Assembly (NCBI RefSeq): GCF_022014235.1 | Contig: NZ_JAKLTD010000002.1 | Span: forward strand, 233,830 to 297,829 | Length of the DNA stretch: 64,000 bases | From: Methanothermobacter sp. K4 | Lineage (GTDB): Archaea > Methanobacteriota > Methanobacteria > Methanobacteriales > Methanothermobacteraceae | Reading direction: 5' to 3' | In this document: positions 18,699-26,199 of the stretch, piece after piece | Position numbering within the stretch: the first letter of the stretch is position 1 | Layout of the letters: each line of letters opens with the position of its first letter | Translations under genes and position numbers: made by a program | Notes under the pieces: generated by a model | The model's database searches: none | What the model was told of the DNA's origin: nothing | The model's input: the letters and a program-made list of their open reading frames with translations, nothing else

Positions 18699-19670
18699 AT
18701 GGTTCTGAACTTTACACCTGAATGTTCATCTGTACTTATCGTATCAATAATCTGCTGTATCATCTCATTTACATCCACATATACCGTTATGCCAAGGCTC
18801 ATAAGTAAGCTCAAGGATGCCAACGTCGTTGGAAACGACATACATAAAGTCTCGAAGCCCATCGTCGCAGAGATGGGGGGTATCGGGATACTCTTTGGCT
18901 TCACGATAGGCATGTTCCTGGGGATGTACTTCTTCCCGCGCCTCCACTATGAGCTCATGGTGACCCTCCTTGTGATACTCCTTGTGGGTATAGTGGGGAT
19001 GGTTGATGACCTTGTGAGGCTCTCCTCACGTGAAAAGCTTTTCCTTCTATTTCTTGCAGGTCTACCCATAATATGGGTGGCCCCCCCCAATGTTGGAATA
19101 CTCTACATGATCATGATGCCAATTGCAGTCTCAATAGCATCAAACCTCACAAACATGCTGGCGGGCCTGAATGGCATCGAATCCGGTCTGGGTTCAATCG
19201 CGATGACGGCCCTCACAGCCTCCTGTATCATAATGGGCAAATACAATGTCTCCATAATAACCATGGCAATGCTGGGGGCCCTCCTTGCATTCCTCATCTA
19301 CAACAGGTACCCGTCAAGGGTATTCCCCGGGGATGTGGGAACCCTAATAATAGGGGCCTGTATAGCCTCTGTTGCATTCATAGGTAGAATCAAGATAATA
19401 GCACTCATCGTCCTCCTCCCCAACATCATAGATGGCCTCCTGAAGTTCTACAGTGCAGGTGTAGTTGAGAGGCACAGGCACAGGCCCACAGAAATCTCAG
19501 AGGACGGCAAACTCATAGCCCCCCCTGAGGGATTCAACTCACTCATAAGGTGGATACTTAGAAGACCCATGACCGAGAAGAGGGTTGTGATGATAGTGTG
19601 GTCAATTGGGGTATTCTTCGGGGCCCTTGGGGTTCTGCTTGCATTCATACTCCCTCTGGACCCATTCTAA
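18699..19670 (+). CDS. GT4-family polyprenyl-phosphate sugar-phosphate transferase (MraY/Alg7/AglH-like)
   Basis: 323 aa with about ten membrane segments, start ATG 18699 after GGTGA. The motifs are those of the polyprenyl-phosphate GlcNAc-1-P / MurNAc-pentapeptide transferase superfamily: GIVGMVDDLVRL (the DDxxR-type acidic pair), NLTNMLAGLNGIESG (the NxxNxxDG-like loop), FPGDVGTL and a terminal RHRHRP. It would load the first sugar phosphate onto a lipid carrier at the membrane for N-glycan or pseudomurein precursors; which of the two cannot be decided. Confidence 0.85.
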   Translation: MVLNFTPECSSVLIVSIICCIISFTSTYTVMPRLISKLKDANVVGNDIHKVSKPIVAEMGGIGILFGFTIGMFLGMYFFPRLHYELMVTLLVILLVGIVGMVDDLVRLSSREKLFLLFLAGLPIIWVAPPNVGILYMIMMPIAVSIASNLTNMLAGLNGIESGLGSIAMTALTASCIIMGKYNVSIITMAMLGALLAFLIYNRYPSRVFPGDVGTLIIGACIASVAFIGRIKIIALIVLLPNIIDGLLKFYSAGVVERHRHRPTEISEDGKLIAPPEGFNSLIRWILRRPMTEKRVVMIVWSIGVFFGALGVLLAFILPLDPF

Positions 19671-19820
19671 GAACTTATAATCAGAAACTTTAGAACCCTG
19701 AGTGGTCAAGGTTATCTCAGTATCAGAGCCTTAAAAGTTCAAGAGATTGAAGACCCCAGACTGCAGGGTTTTTGAGAGCACTTTATTCCATGATCCTGCA
19801 GATTATCTGATGGTTTGACC

Positions 19821-20708
19821 TCAGAAATTGTAGAGTCTGTTGAGGAGCTCAAGGGTCACGGACTCCATCTCCCTTTCATCCAGTTTCTGGAAGATTTCAA
19901 CAGCCCCCCTGAAAGCTGATGCGACACCCTCAGGGTTGTTCTCTATGAAGTCGAGGACACCCATTAGGACCATTGCGACGGCAAGTCCCATATCATTGCT
20001 TGTCCTTTTGAAAAGATCCTCGGCCTTTTTAAGGTACTTCCTTGACTCACTGAAATCCTCATTTTTAAGTGAATAGGCCCCAAGGAGCAGGAGCAATGAT
20101 GCCTCTGTGGCTGTATCACCAATATCCCTTGCAATATGGTAGGCTTCCCTTATCTGGGATATGGAGTCCTCATAGGACTGTGACTGGTACATGGTGAGTG
20201 ATTCAATCCTTTCCACAAGCCTGTCCAGGAATTGCTCAATGGCACCAAGGTCCACCTCGGCCATTTCAGGTTCAGCCTCCTCCTGTAGGCGGTTGAGGCT
20301 TGCTATATCTATGGCCTCCCTGATCTTTTCGACTTCCTTGATTTTCTCCCTTAGATCCTTTCTGAGTGGTGAGTTAACAGAGTTATAAATCCGGAGCGCC
20401 TCTTTAAAGTACTCCATTGCAGTTTTGATTTTTCTATTACTGAGGTAGACGTCCCCCATGGAGTCGAGGGCAAATGCCATGAGTTCCTCGTCATTCATGT
20501 CAGAGGCCACCTTGTAGGCCCTTTCAAGGTAATCCAGTGCCTCCCGGCTATCTCCTTCATCAGCATAAAAGCTGGCTATTCTTATGAGGGTGTCGAATTC
20601 CTCCTCAAGGAGTTCCTCAAGCTTACGCAGGTACTTCTCCAGTGATTCGCCACCCTCATCCCCCTTGAGAAAATCAAATATGCTCAGAATGGTTAAGATC
20701 ATCGTCAC
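19821..20708 (-). CDS. TPR-repeat protein linked to the KaiC/GTPase cluster
   Basis: 295 aa. Tetratricopeptide-like helix pairs are visible at DTLIRIASFYADEGDSREAL, SMGDVYLSNRKIKTAMEYF and LLLLGAYSLKNEDFSESRKYL, with a further pair near the C-terminus (MVLMGVLDFIENNPEG). A short hydrophobic N-terminus (ILTILSIFDFL) may peripherally contact the membrane. Role inferred as a scaffold. A TATA-like ATTTAAATT at 20747-20755 suggests its own promoter, downstream of a degenerate triple repeat that fills the gap to the KaiC-like gene. Confidence 0.8.
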   Translation of the reverse strand: MTMILTILSIFDFLKGDEGGESLEKYLRKLEELLEEEFDTLIRIASFYADEGDSREALDYLERAYKVASDMNDEELMAFALDSMGDVYLSNRKIKTAMEYFKEALRIYNSVNSPLRKDLREKIKEVEKIREAIDIASLNRLQEEAEPEMAEVDLGAIEQFLDRLVERIESLTMYQSQSYEDSISQIREAYHIARDIGDTATEASLLLLLGAYSLKNEDFSESRKYLKKAEDLFKRTSNDMGLAVAMVLMGVLDFIENNPEGVASAFRGAVEIFQKLDEREMESVTLELLNRLYNF

Positions 20709-20760
20709 AGCCCCGGATATTATAATAGTAATATATGGAAATCGTAATTTAAATATCTAT

Positions 20761-20836
20761 CCAGTAAATGGACCTGATGACCCCCATCAGCCGTTTAATG
20801 GACCCACATGCGATAGCTTCAGCCCAGTAAATGGGG
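20761..20836. repeat. Three degenerate direct repeats of about 31 bp between the KaiC-like and TPR genes
   Basis: CCAGTAAATGGACC (20761), CCGTTTAATGGACC (20791) and CCAGTAAATGGGGC (20824) recur at spacings of 30 and 33. Each unit also ends in a CAG or CAGC before the next copy. The array covers most of the 141-base gap and lies upstream of the TPR gene's TATA-like element, so it may be an operator array or an eroded tandem duplication. Confidence 0.8.
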
Positions 20837-20849
20837 CCTCAGGTCCGGA

Positions 20850-21524
20850 TCAGCCCACCAGAAGACCCTGTTCACCTATCCTGTAGGGTGCCTCCCTGGT
20901 CCCTGTGGGGGTACTGGCAGATATCATGGAGCCATCCATGCGGATATGCACATCAAAGAGTTCAGAAATCCCCTCCTCTATTTCTGGATCCGCAACCCCC
21001 TCTGTATATGCCACCAGTGCTATTCCATTGGCCTCCCTTACACGGTTATTGTAGGCCTTGAGCACCCTAAGCACAAGCCGTGGGGGGTTAAATGCCAGAA
21101 GAATTGATGCAGAGTCAAAAGCCGAAAGGAATATACCTGACTCCTGGTAGAGGCTCCTTGTGGCTATACCAACCTTTACCATGAGGTCTGTGGTATTCTG
21201 AAGGGCCGAGTACCTTATGTTCCCTGAATCCTGGGGTTTACTGCCTCCAAGTACGGTTGGGAGATCAATCACATGAAGCTTATCACTGAAGGTTTGAATG
21301 AACCAGTTAAAGGCCATCGTGTTCCTCTGCAGGTCCCTGAAACCATACTCCGCTGCTATGAAAAGGCATGGAGTTCCAGCCTGGAGTCCCCTGTAGATGA
21401 ACTCTGTTGCAAGTACAGATTTGCCTGCCTTGGGGGGACCTGTGACCAGCATGACTGAACCCGGCTCCAGTTCACCCAGGATATCATCAAGTCCAGCTAT
21501 ACCAGTGGTGTAGTTCTCACTCAT
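20850..21524 (-). CDS. KaiC-like RecA-superfamily ATPase, copy 2
   Basis: 224 aa from ATG 21524 (MSENYTTGIAGLDDI), which has GAGGGAT upstream; ATG 21536 is an alternative. The N-terminus TGIAGLDDILGELEPGSVML and the Walker A loop TGPPKAGKSVLATEFIYRG are typical of single-domain KaiC-like archaeal ATPases. FIAAEYGFRDLQRN and VALVAYTEG regions follow the RecA core. It overlaps or abuts the previous KaiC-like gene and is its paralogue. Probable ATP-dependent signalling or assembly switch; no target identified. Confidence 0.82.
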   Translation of the reverse strand: MSENYTTGIAGLDDILGELEPGSVMLVTGPPKAGKSVLATEFIYRGLQAGTPCLFIAAEYGFRDLQRNTMAFNWFIQTFSDKLHVIDLPTVLGGSKPQDSGNIRYSALQNTTDLMVKVGIATRSLYQESGIFLSAFDSASILLAFNPPRLVLRVLKAYNNRVREANGIALVAYTEGVADPEIEEGISELFDVHIRMDGSMISASTPTGTREAPYRIGEQGLLVG

Positions 21525-21532
21525 GATATCCC

Positions 21533-22228
21533 TCATGGGTTGACCTTAATGCCCCCATCGTCTATGGTGTAGGGGGCGCTGACCCTCCCTGTCCCTATCA
21601 TGGCCTCAACTGTAAGTTCAGATCCATCAAGGTGTATTATGTTATCCACAACTGCCTTGAGCATGGTTTCAACCTTGGGGTCTGCTGATCCCTCGGTGTA
21701 TGTGACAATGGCAGTTCCGCCGGCGTCCTTGATCCTCATTATGTATGCTGTGAGGACACGGACTATCAGCATCTCATCATTGAATGCCATGAGTGTTGTG
21801 AGGGAATCCAGGACAGACCTGAACATGCTGTAGCCTGCAGTTATGTTCCTTATGGCAACCCCCAGTTTCACCATTATATCGGTGGGGTTATGCACAGATG
21901 ATGAGAGGTAGGTGTTGCCAGCATCAGATGCCGGTCCTGAGATGCTTGATATTGCGTCTATCACATATAGGAGTTCATTCTCCATGTAACTCTCAGCATC
22001 CATACCAAGAACCTGCATGTTCCTCTTGAGGTCCGCCAGCCCGTAATCCGTGGATATGTAGAGGCAGGGTTCACCCCTCTCAGCACCCCCCGCCGTGAAG
22101 CCATAACTGAATATTGATTTACCAACCTTCGGAGGGCCATAGACAAGTGTAACAGTATTTTCAGGGATCGCTCCCCCACCGATGAGTTCATCAAGGCCCC
22201 GTATTCCTGAGGGAATTTTAACAATCAT
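21533..22228 (-). CDS. KaiC-like RecA-superfamily ATPase, copy 1
   Basis: 231 aa. SGIRGLDELIGGGAIPENTV leads into the Walker A loop VYGPPKVGKSIFSYGF near residues 28-43. LYISTDYGLADLKRNMQ and AIVTYTEGSADPK match the same positions of the neighbouring paralogue. Start ATG 22228 follows the TAA of the KaiC-GTPase gene directly with GGTGGT upstream, so translation is coupled. Cytoplasmic ATPase of unknown partner; the operon context suggests it works with the GTPase and roadblock proteins. Confidence 0.84.
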   Translation of the reverse strand: MIVKIPSGIRGLDELIGGGAIPENTVTLVYGPPKVGKSIFSYGFTAGGAERGEPCLYISTDYGLADLKRNMQVLGMDAESYMENELLYVIDAISSISGPASDAGNTYLSSSVHNPTDIMVKLGVAIRNITAGYSMFRSVLDSLTTLMAFNDEMLIVRVLTAYIMRIKDAGGTAIVTYTEGSADPKVETMLKAVVDNIIHLDGSELTVEAMIGTGRVSAPYTIDDGGIKVNP

Positions 22229-23404
22229 TTAACCACCATAGAGAAGTCCAAGGAGTGTGTCAAGCGCTTCCTTCACTCCCCATCCCTCTTTGAGTGAAAC
22301 AGGTATTATGGGGACATCACCTCCAAGCTTCATCCTTGTTCTTATCTCATCAGGTGAGAGTGCGCCTGGAAGGTCCTGTTTATTGGCAACCACAACCTTA
22401 GGTATCGCCTCTGCCCTTGTCTTTCTTATCATCTCCTTGGCCCTGGCGAAGGTTTCAGGTGCGGTTGAGTCCACCAGTATGAATGCCCCCACAGCCTCCC
22501 TTGAGAGCACATCCAGTATGAGGTCGAATCTCTCCTGTCCTGGTGTCCCGAAGATATCAGCCATGAAACCCTTGTACTCTAGGTGACCTATGTCCATTGC
22601 AATGGTTGTCGGGAATGCCGAGAGGGCCTTTCTATCAACAGAAACAGACTTTGTGGATATGGACTTCACGAATGTGGATTTCCCTGAATTGTAGGGGCCT
22701 GTAACCAGTATCTTGGGCACATAGACCTTAACGCCACCGGGCTGTACAACAAAGAAGAGTACCATTGTTTCAGGTGGTCTGGACCAGTCAGAATGGGCAA
22801 CCATAAAGCCCTGACCTATTATGACCCTCTCCTCAATCGTCCGCAGGTCAATGACACAGTCTATGAGTGATCTGAGTTTATCCATGAGCTCCCTTTCATA
22901 GTCCCATTCAGTGAATAGGTAAACAAGGTTAACATCCAGTTCAGAGGCCCTCCTGTTCCATGCCTCGACGATTTCAAGGGTGTCACCGTTCCCCAGGTAA
23001 TCTATTATTACAGAGAGACAGTTTATTACTCCCACACCACCAGGAATATCCTCTATTGCATTCAGGACTGTTTCCCTTATCTCCGAGTAATCACTGACAG
23101 TGTAACGCTCCTCTGATGGCATTCCAAGGAAGGGTGAACTTCCATCAACAAAGAACATGTCCCCCTTCTCAATGTGGGGCTCTATGTCCCAGCCATATGA
23201 TCTGAATTCATATATTATACTCTCTGGTTCCTCGACGTTGGTGAATATGAACCCCTTCTCGCCCTCATCAAGGCGCCCGTTGAGCATCTGGTAACCGAAT
23301 GCCTCATAGTCCACTCCAGGGGATGCCGAGAACATCACAGAAGCCCCCTCCCTCACTCCACCGCCCAGGAGGTCGTCGAGTTTCGGGATGTAAGTCCTCT
23401 TCAT
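22229..23404 (-). CDS. Fusion of degenerate KaiC-like domain and Ras/MglA-like small GTPase
   Basis: 391 aa. Residues 1-230 follow the KaiC-like pattern ([20 protein letters not shown]) but the Walker A position reads [11 protein letters not shown], with no GK[ST], so this domain probably does not bind ATP normally. From about 232, [16 protein letters not shown] is G1, [10 protein letters not shown] is G3, [11 protein letters not shown] is G4 and PVSLKEGWG lies at G5: a complete Ras-superfamily GTPase of the archaeal/MglA type. GTG 23410 is an alternative start. It overlaps or abuts the roadblock gene and the next KaiC-like gene. Probable nucleotide switch in a polarity or signalling complex. 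Confidence 0.87.
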   Translation of the reverse strand: MKRTYIPKLDDLLGGGVREGASVMFSASPGVDYEAFGYQMLNGRLDEGEKGFIFTNVEEPESIIYEFRSYGWDIEPHIEKGDMFFVDGSSPFLGMPSEERYTVSDYSEIRETVLNAIEDIPGGVGVINCLSVIIDYLGNGDTLEIVEAWNRRASELDVNLVYLFTEWDYERELMDKLRSLIDCVIDLRTIEERVIIGQGFMVAHSDWSRPPETMVLFFVVQPGGVKVYVPKILVTGPYNSGKSTFVKSISTKSVSVDRKALSAFPTTIAMDIGHLEYKGFMADIFGTPGQERFDLILDVLSREAVGAFILVDSTAPETFARAKEMIRKTRAEAIPKVVVANKQDLPGALSPDEIRTRMKLGGDVPIIPVSLKEGWGVKEALDTLLGLLYGG

Positions 23405-23406
23405 GT

Positions 23407-23784
23407 TCACATCTCCCTTAGAATTTCATCAACCTGCGCTGCCCTTGAATCCATCTCAAAGAGCAGCAGACCAAGCTGTGCCTCCGGTTCTGCCAGTGCC
23501 GTGAATATGGCCTTCTCACCTGCAGGTTTGAGAATGATTATACCCTTCTCGGTTCTCACGGTTATCTCAGAAACGCCGCCTGTGTTCATCTGCCCTGATG
23601 CCGCCTCTGCAGCACCCATTATGGTTGAACAGAGGGCTGAGAATATCCTGGCATCGACATCTGGAGGTGTCCGTGCGTTTATAAGCAGCCCTTCCTTTGA
23701 AACAATACCCGCAGCCCTTATCTGACCCACCTGCATAAAAGCAGAGAGCACATCATCCAGTTTTTCCATCTTTGTTTTGGCCAT
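23407..23784 (-). CDS. Roadblock/LC7 (MglB-like) protein
   Basis: 125 aa, usual length. [19 protein letters not shown], a central helix rich in small residues ([18 protein letters not shown]) and [19 protein letters not shown] match the roadblock fold. Family members such as MglB act as dimeric regulators or GAPs of small GTPases. The next gene in the operon encodes such a GTPase, so a cognate pair is inferred. ATG 23784 is preferred over TTG 23787; GGGGTG lies upstream. It is the first gene of the leftward operon. Confidence 0.88.
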   Translation of the reverse strand: MAKTKMEKLDDVLSAFMQVGQIRAAGIVSKEGLLINARTPPDVDARIFSALCSTIMGAAEAASGQMNTGGVSEITVRTEKGIIILKPAGEKAIFTALAEPEAQLGLLLFEMDSRAAQVDEILREM

Positions 23785-23864
23785 CAATACACCCCAGTGA
23801 CTCGGGAACCGGTATCAGGAAGCGTCCCGGTGAATGAGTATTACAGTTTAATTATGTTGTTAAC

Positions 23865-23874
23865 CCTTTATATC
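23865..23874 (-). promoter_or_regulatory. Likely TATA box of the roadblock-GTPase-KaiC operon
   Basis: On the minus strand GATATAAAGG lies about 85 bases before the roadblock start. Archaeal spacing would place transcription start near 23844, giving a leader of about 60 bases. It lies within the gap behind the upstream pilin-like gene. Confidence 0.5.
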
Positions 23875-23899
23875 ACTTTACATCTGGTGGTGGAGTAAT

Positions 23900-24430
23900 C
23901 TAATGAGGAACCCATACCGCCTCAGATGTTGTGAAGACGTAGTGGTCTGAAAGGGCAGGGTTGTGGTAGGTGCCAGTCAGGTTCTCTGTCCTGAAGGTCC
24001 TTGAGATGGATCTTCTCATGCAGAAGTTCACCCTGTCAGATAGGGACTCCCTCAGGGAAGGCTCCATTGGTGGGCCAGAGAGCCATGCCCTCAGCCGGAA
24101 CTTCCTCCTCCCGTATGTGCTGCTGTAGCCCTCGTCAATCATCTCAACCCTCAGAACCCTGACATCTGATGGCTGGAGTAGGGACGGTTTCTGGTTCTGG
24201 TACTCCTCAAAGGTAACACCAGGGTAGACTGCAAGGGTGTCGGTCGTAACCCCCTCCAGGGCCCCTGTTTTTGCAGCAGAATGGGCCGCCAGGAGTTCAA
24301 GCTGCATTCCAGCCTGACCCGAGATGAGGATGGCAATGAGGAGCCCTGCACCTGTAAGTAGAAGGTACTCAAGGGGTACCTGCCCTCCCGTGCAGCCGTG
24401 GATATGACCACCTCCCCTCAAACTTGTCAC
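23900..24430 (-). CDS. Exported pilin-like protein with class III signal peptide
   Basis: 176 aa from GTG 24430. GGQVPLEYLLLTGAGLLIAIL (about residues 15-35) fits the archaeal class III signal: cleavage before Q by the EppA-type peptidase, glutamate at +5, then one hydrophobic helix. This is typical of archaeal adhesive or structural type IV pilins. The rest is a soluble beta-rich domain (VTFEEYQNQKP, RKFRLRAWLSGPP). It follows another pilin-like gene and precedes the MglA/MglB-like operon on the same strand. TTG 24421 is an alternative start. Confidence 0.75.
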   Translation of the reverse strand: MTSLRGGGHIHGCTGGQVPLEYLLLTGAGLLIAILISGQAGMQLELLAAHSAAKTGALEGVTTDTLAVYPGVTFEEYQNQKPSLLQPSDVRVLRVEMIDEGYSSTYGRRKFRLRAWLSGPPMEPSLRESLSDRVNFCMRRSISRTFRTENLTGTYHNPALSDHYVFTTSEAVWVPH

Positions 24431-24445
24431 ATATGAACCCCCAAG

Positions 24446-24544
24446 GACTCCTCATAGATACGAGCATCTACCATCAGTGAGATTAGTGTGGCGTAGGAAG
24501 CCCATGGTTCAACAGACTCCTCATAGATACGAGCATCTACCATC
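24446..24544. repeat. 30-nt direct duplication at the 3' end of a pilin-like gene
   Basis: 24446-24475 and 24515-24544 are identical over 30 nt, offset 69. The right copy covers the last codons and TAG stop of the upstream pilin-like gene; the left copy lies just upstream of the GTG start of the next. Confidence 0.95.
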
Positions 24545-24983
24545 GGCTCATCTCCGAGATCATGATAAGGGTCCTGTTATTCCTGCAGGTGTTCCTTATT
24601 GAGTATTTCCTGCCTGCCTCAAGGTTAATTGATGCAGGGTTACCCTTTGAGTTCACAATGATAACAGGGCATATATCTGAGAATCCCCTGTAACCATCAG
24701 CCCAGCCATAGACCCCAGTTGAGTTGATCCTAAGCCTGTAAGATGATGTGTGGTTGAGACGTGGTGGGAGTTCAACCAGAACCTCACGTCCAGGCCCACC
24801 TGCAACTGCAAGGTCAACGGCACATGCCACATCATCCATGAGGATGCGGAGTTCGAGAAGTCCCTCCTCATGGTTAACACCATCAATCCTTGAACCAGCA
24901 ATGGCAATCATGGTGGATAAAAGCAAAACCATGAAAAAGGTCGATGTTACTGCGTCAGCTGCCAGAACTCCATATGAATCCAT
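24537..24983 (-). CDS. Membrane-anchored pilin-like protein
   Basis: 148 aa from ATG 24983 (MDSYGVLAADAVTSTFFMVLL). One N-terminal hydrophobic helix of about 25 residues is followed by a mostly beta ectodomain with paired cysteines (DDVACAVDL, SDICPVII, IRNTCRN). No Q-x-x-x-E class III signal is present, so it is a pilin-like or minor pseudopilin-like partner rather than a classic pilin. A TATA box centred near 25008 predicts initiation at about 24982, so the mRNA is probably leaderless. Its 3' end is duplicated downstream. Confidence 0.65.
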   Translation of the reverse strand: MDSYGVLAADAVTSTFFMVLLLSTMIAIAGSRIDGVNHEEGLLELRILMDDVACAVDLAVAGGPGREVLVELPPRLNHTSSYRLRINSTGVYGWADGYRGFSDICPVIIVNSKGNPASINLEAGRKYSIRNTCRNNRTLIMISEMSRW

Positions 24984-25000
24984 GATAGTAATTAATAAAT

Positions 25001-25014
25001 TTTTATATATAAAT
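25001..25014. promoter_or_regulatory. Shared TATA element for divergent genes
   Basis: TTTTATATATAAAT reads as a TATA box on both strands. Spacing predicts a leaderless start for the leftward pilin-like gene (about 24982) and a short leader for the rightward gene (about 25033). Confidence 0.6.
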
Positions 25015-25061
25015 ATTACTAACTGGTGTATAGATATAGTTTGATGCACATAAACCCTAAC

Positions 25062-25475
25062 ATGTATTCCCTAGTGGTCTTCACCGGAGGACCCCACAAC
25101 TTCCATGAACTTGAGGAATTTGTTGAGGATGCCGGTGGCCTTATAATCCAGAGGGACACATTCAGCGTTCACAGGGGCCAGTACTTCCTGAGAAATGAGG
25201 TCAGAGTCCTGTGCATCATTCCCAGCGCAGATGAAGACACACTCAGAGAGACCGCCTGCAGAATAAAGGGGGAAATAGAGGGCCTGGAGGTCGACCATGA
25301 TGTCCTTGAGAGGATACAGTCCCTTCTCGAGGTCTATGATAGGCTCGCAGAAGAACCCTCATGGACCCCCGAAGAGGAGATTGCAGCCGACGACGGCCTC
25401 CTTGATGAGATGGTTGACATGGAACTCATTGAGAGAAGAAAGATGGGTCATAGGGTCGAGTACCGTCTGCTATGA
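25062..25475 (+). CDS. Conserved small protein of unknown function
   Basis: 137 aa from ATG 25062 (MYSLVVFTGGPHNFHELEEF); ATG 25044 and GTG 25026 are possible. The first half is alpha/beta with ADEDTLRETACRIKGEIEGL, the second is acidic and ends ELIERRKMGHRVEYRLL, which resembles the last strand of a winged-helix fold. No catalytic motif seen and no family recognised. Confidence 0.7.
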   Translation: MYSLVVFTGGPHNFHELEEFVEDAGGLIIQRDTFSVHRGQYFLRNEVRVLCIIPSADEDTLRETACRIKGEIEGLEVDHDVLERIQSLLEVYDRLAEEPSWTPEEEIAADDGLLDEMVDMELIERRKMGHRVEYRLL

Positions 25476-25585
25476 AATTCTATGCTGACAAAAATTCACA
25501 GGGTCCATCCTGAAGCACAGGAGTCACATCATCCAGATTTATCTAGGTGGTCCTTCAGATTAGTATAGGAGCTGGAGGATTTAAT

Positions 25586-25807
25586 ATGGCAAATGAAATA
25601 AAACAGCTTGTGATAGGTATAAGCAGAGATGGAGAGATAATTGTAAAGAGTAACAGGGGGAGGATCTACCCGGTTAAGGTATCGCCTGACCTCAGTTTCA
25701 GCTGCGAGGACCTCTTCAGGCACACTGATAGGGAACTCTACGCCACAATAAATACTGAGGTCCAGCCCTGGGAATGTGTGTCCATTGAATACGTGGAGTC
25801 CGAGTAA
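25586..25807 (+). CDS. Small conserved hypothetical protein
   Basis: 73 aa from ATG 25586 with GGAGG 8 bases upstream. Predicted beta-rich (LVIGISRDGEIIVKSNRGRIYPV). Contains one cysteine in SFSCEDLF and one in PWECVS. Function not recognised. It lies alone between two unrelated small genes on the same strand. Confidence 0.65.
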   Translation: MANEIKQLVIGISRDGEIIVKSNRGRIYPVKVSPDLSFSCEDLFRHTDRELYATINTEVQPWECVSIEYVESE

Positions 25808-25945
25808 AATAATCAACCATCTATTTAATTCAGAGAGAGCATGGGTTTAGCAGCCCCCGACACCCAACACACCACTTAAATAAAATGAAGAGTACAATAG
25901 CTGTACTGACAGCGGATACACCAGAACAGTTCAGTGGAGGATATC

Positions 25946-26188
25946 ATGAGGGGAGAGATTCTCATAACCGCCGGAGTAATCCTTATAATCACAGGCATAC
26001 TCTTAACATTCATTGGAGGAGCCCTCAGCGCATCCCAGACAAGGGATAAGGGGGAGGTTAAGGCCGCAGGAGTTGTAATGATAGGACCTGTGCCCATAAT
26101 CTTTGGCAGTGACAGGAACATGGCCATCACAGGGGTTGTACTTGCCCTGATCCTCATGGTGGTGGCTTACATACTCTTCTACAGATAA
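25946..26188 (+). CDS. DUF131-family two-TM membrane protein
   Basis: 80 aa, start ATG 25946 after GGAGG. Two hydrophobic helices flank the conserved loop VVMIGPVPIIFGSDRNM, the hallmark of the archaeal DUF131 family. Cytoplasmic-membrane protein of unknown function, common in Euryarchaeota. It ends 11 bases before the DUF166 gene. Confidence 0.85.
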   Translation: MRGEILITAGVILIITGILLTFIGGALSASQTRDKGEVKAAGVVMIGPVPIIFGSDRNMAITGVVLALILMVVAYILFYR

Positions 26189-26199
26189 GGTGTGCTTCC

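Noticed and set aside
20761-20836. CRISPR array
   Set aside because: The repeats are degenerate, only three, contain no unique spacers of regular length and no cas genes are near.
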